Origin: DATILI01 sp035476635
GTDB taxonomy: Bacteria; Pseudomonadota; Gammaproteobacteria; Burkholderiales; Burkholderiaceae_C
Assembly (NCBI GenBank): GCA_035476635.1
Contig: DATILI010000121.1
Coordinates: forward strand, 1 to 5,842
Direction of reading: 5' to 3'
DNA: 5,842 nt
Below the pieces are notes generated by a model, which worked only from the letters and a program-made list of their open reading frames with translations, ran no database searches and was not told where the DNA came from. Shown piece by piece: positions 5,806 through 5,842 of the stretch. The position numbers and the translations under genes were made by a program. Numbering within the stretch: the stretch's first letter is position 1; every line of letters starts with the position of its first letter.

Positions 5806-5842
5806 TTACGCGAACACCCCCGCCGTGTCCTGCATTCTTTCC
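5806..5842 (-). CDS. Possible C-terminal end of an upstream gene (5' partial)
   Basis: On the minus strand one frame entering from the window edge reads ERMQDTAGVFA and stops at TAA (complement of 5806-5808). The REP-like palindrome begins eight bases after that stop, which is a usual place for such elements. The residues are a plausible protein end, but 11 codons cannot prove coding, and another frame is also open here. If real, the gene lies in the same direction as the hydrolase, 130 bases upstream of it. No family can be named. Confidence 0.35.
   Translation of the reverse strand, partial: ERMQDTAGVFA

Noticed and set aside
1..5842. CRISPR array, defence cluster, prophage genes or structured RNA genes
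   Set aside because: No regularly spaced repeat series, tRNA-like fold, rRNA-like stretch or known defence-gene motif was seen on either strand.

Overview
The window is GC-rich and compact. The proline- and alanine-rich proteins, lipoprotein signals such as LAAC-GGGG, and short dispersed palindromes of the 'TTCCCGC..GCGGGAA' and 'CGGATCRAGTCCG' types suggest a Betaproteobacterium, probably Burkholderiales. That assignment is an impression from style, not a match. No rRNA, tRNA or CRISPR array was seen.

Layout, left to right. (1) 1-168: the acidic, proline-rich C-terminal tail of an unidentified protein. (2) 212-718: a stand-alone cyclic-nucleotide-binding-like domain protein, probably co-transcribed with the first gene. 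A hairpin terminator (729-750) and a REP-like palindrome (764-781) follow it. (3) 868-2034: a membrane-anchored gluzincin metalloprotease (HEMTH plus a downstream Glu). (4) 2249-3715: an outer-membrane-type lipoprotein with a PKD domain and a secretory-lipase-like alpha/beta hydrolase domain. (5) 3772-4268: a mobile-element scar. It holds 17-bp-period direct repeats, a 7-bp inverted repeat, and the N-terminal half of a tyrosine recombinase that has lost its catalytic domain. (6) 4329-5675, minus strand: a second lipoprotein alpha/beta hydrolase with a C-terminal beta-sandwich domain. (7) 5704-5798: two REP-like palindromes. (8) 5806-5842, minus strand: the possible last codons of another gene.

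The window looks like ordinary chromosome around a small accessory junction. Three of the products (the protease and both hydrolases) are predicted to act outside the cytoplasm, but nothing shows that they form one pathway. The point of most interest is the recombinase remnant and the repeat cluster beside it. The remnant also creates a misleading long open frame, because it runs on into the antisense strand of the downstream hydrolase. No complete new system is evident.
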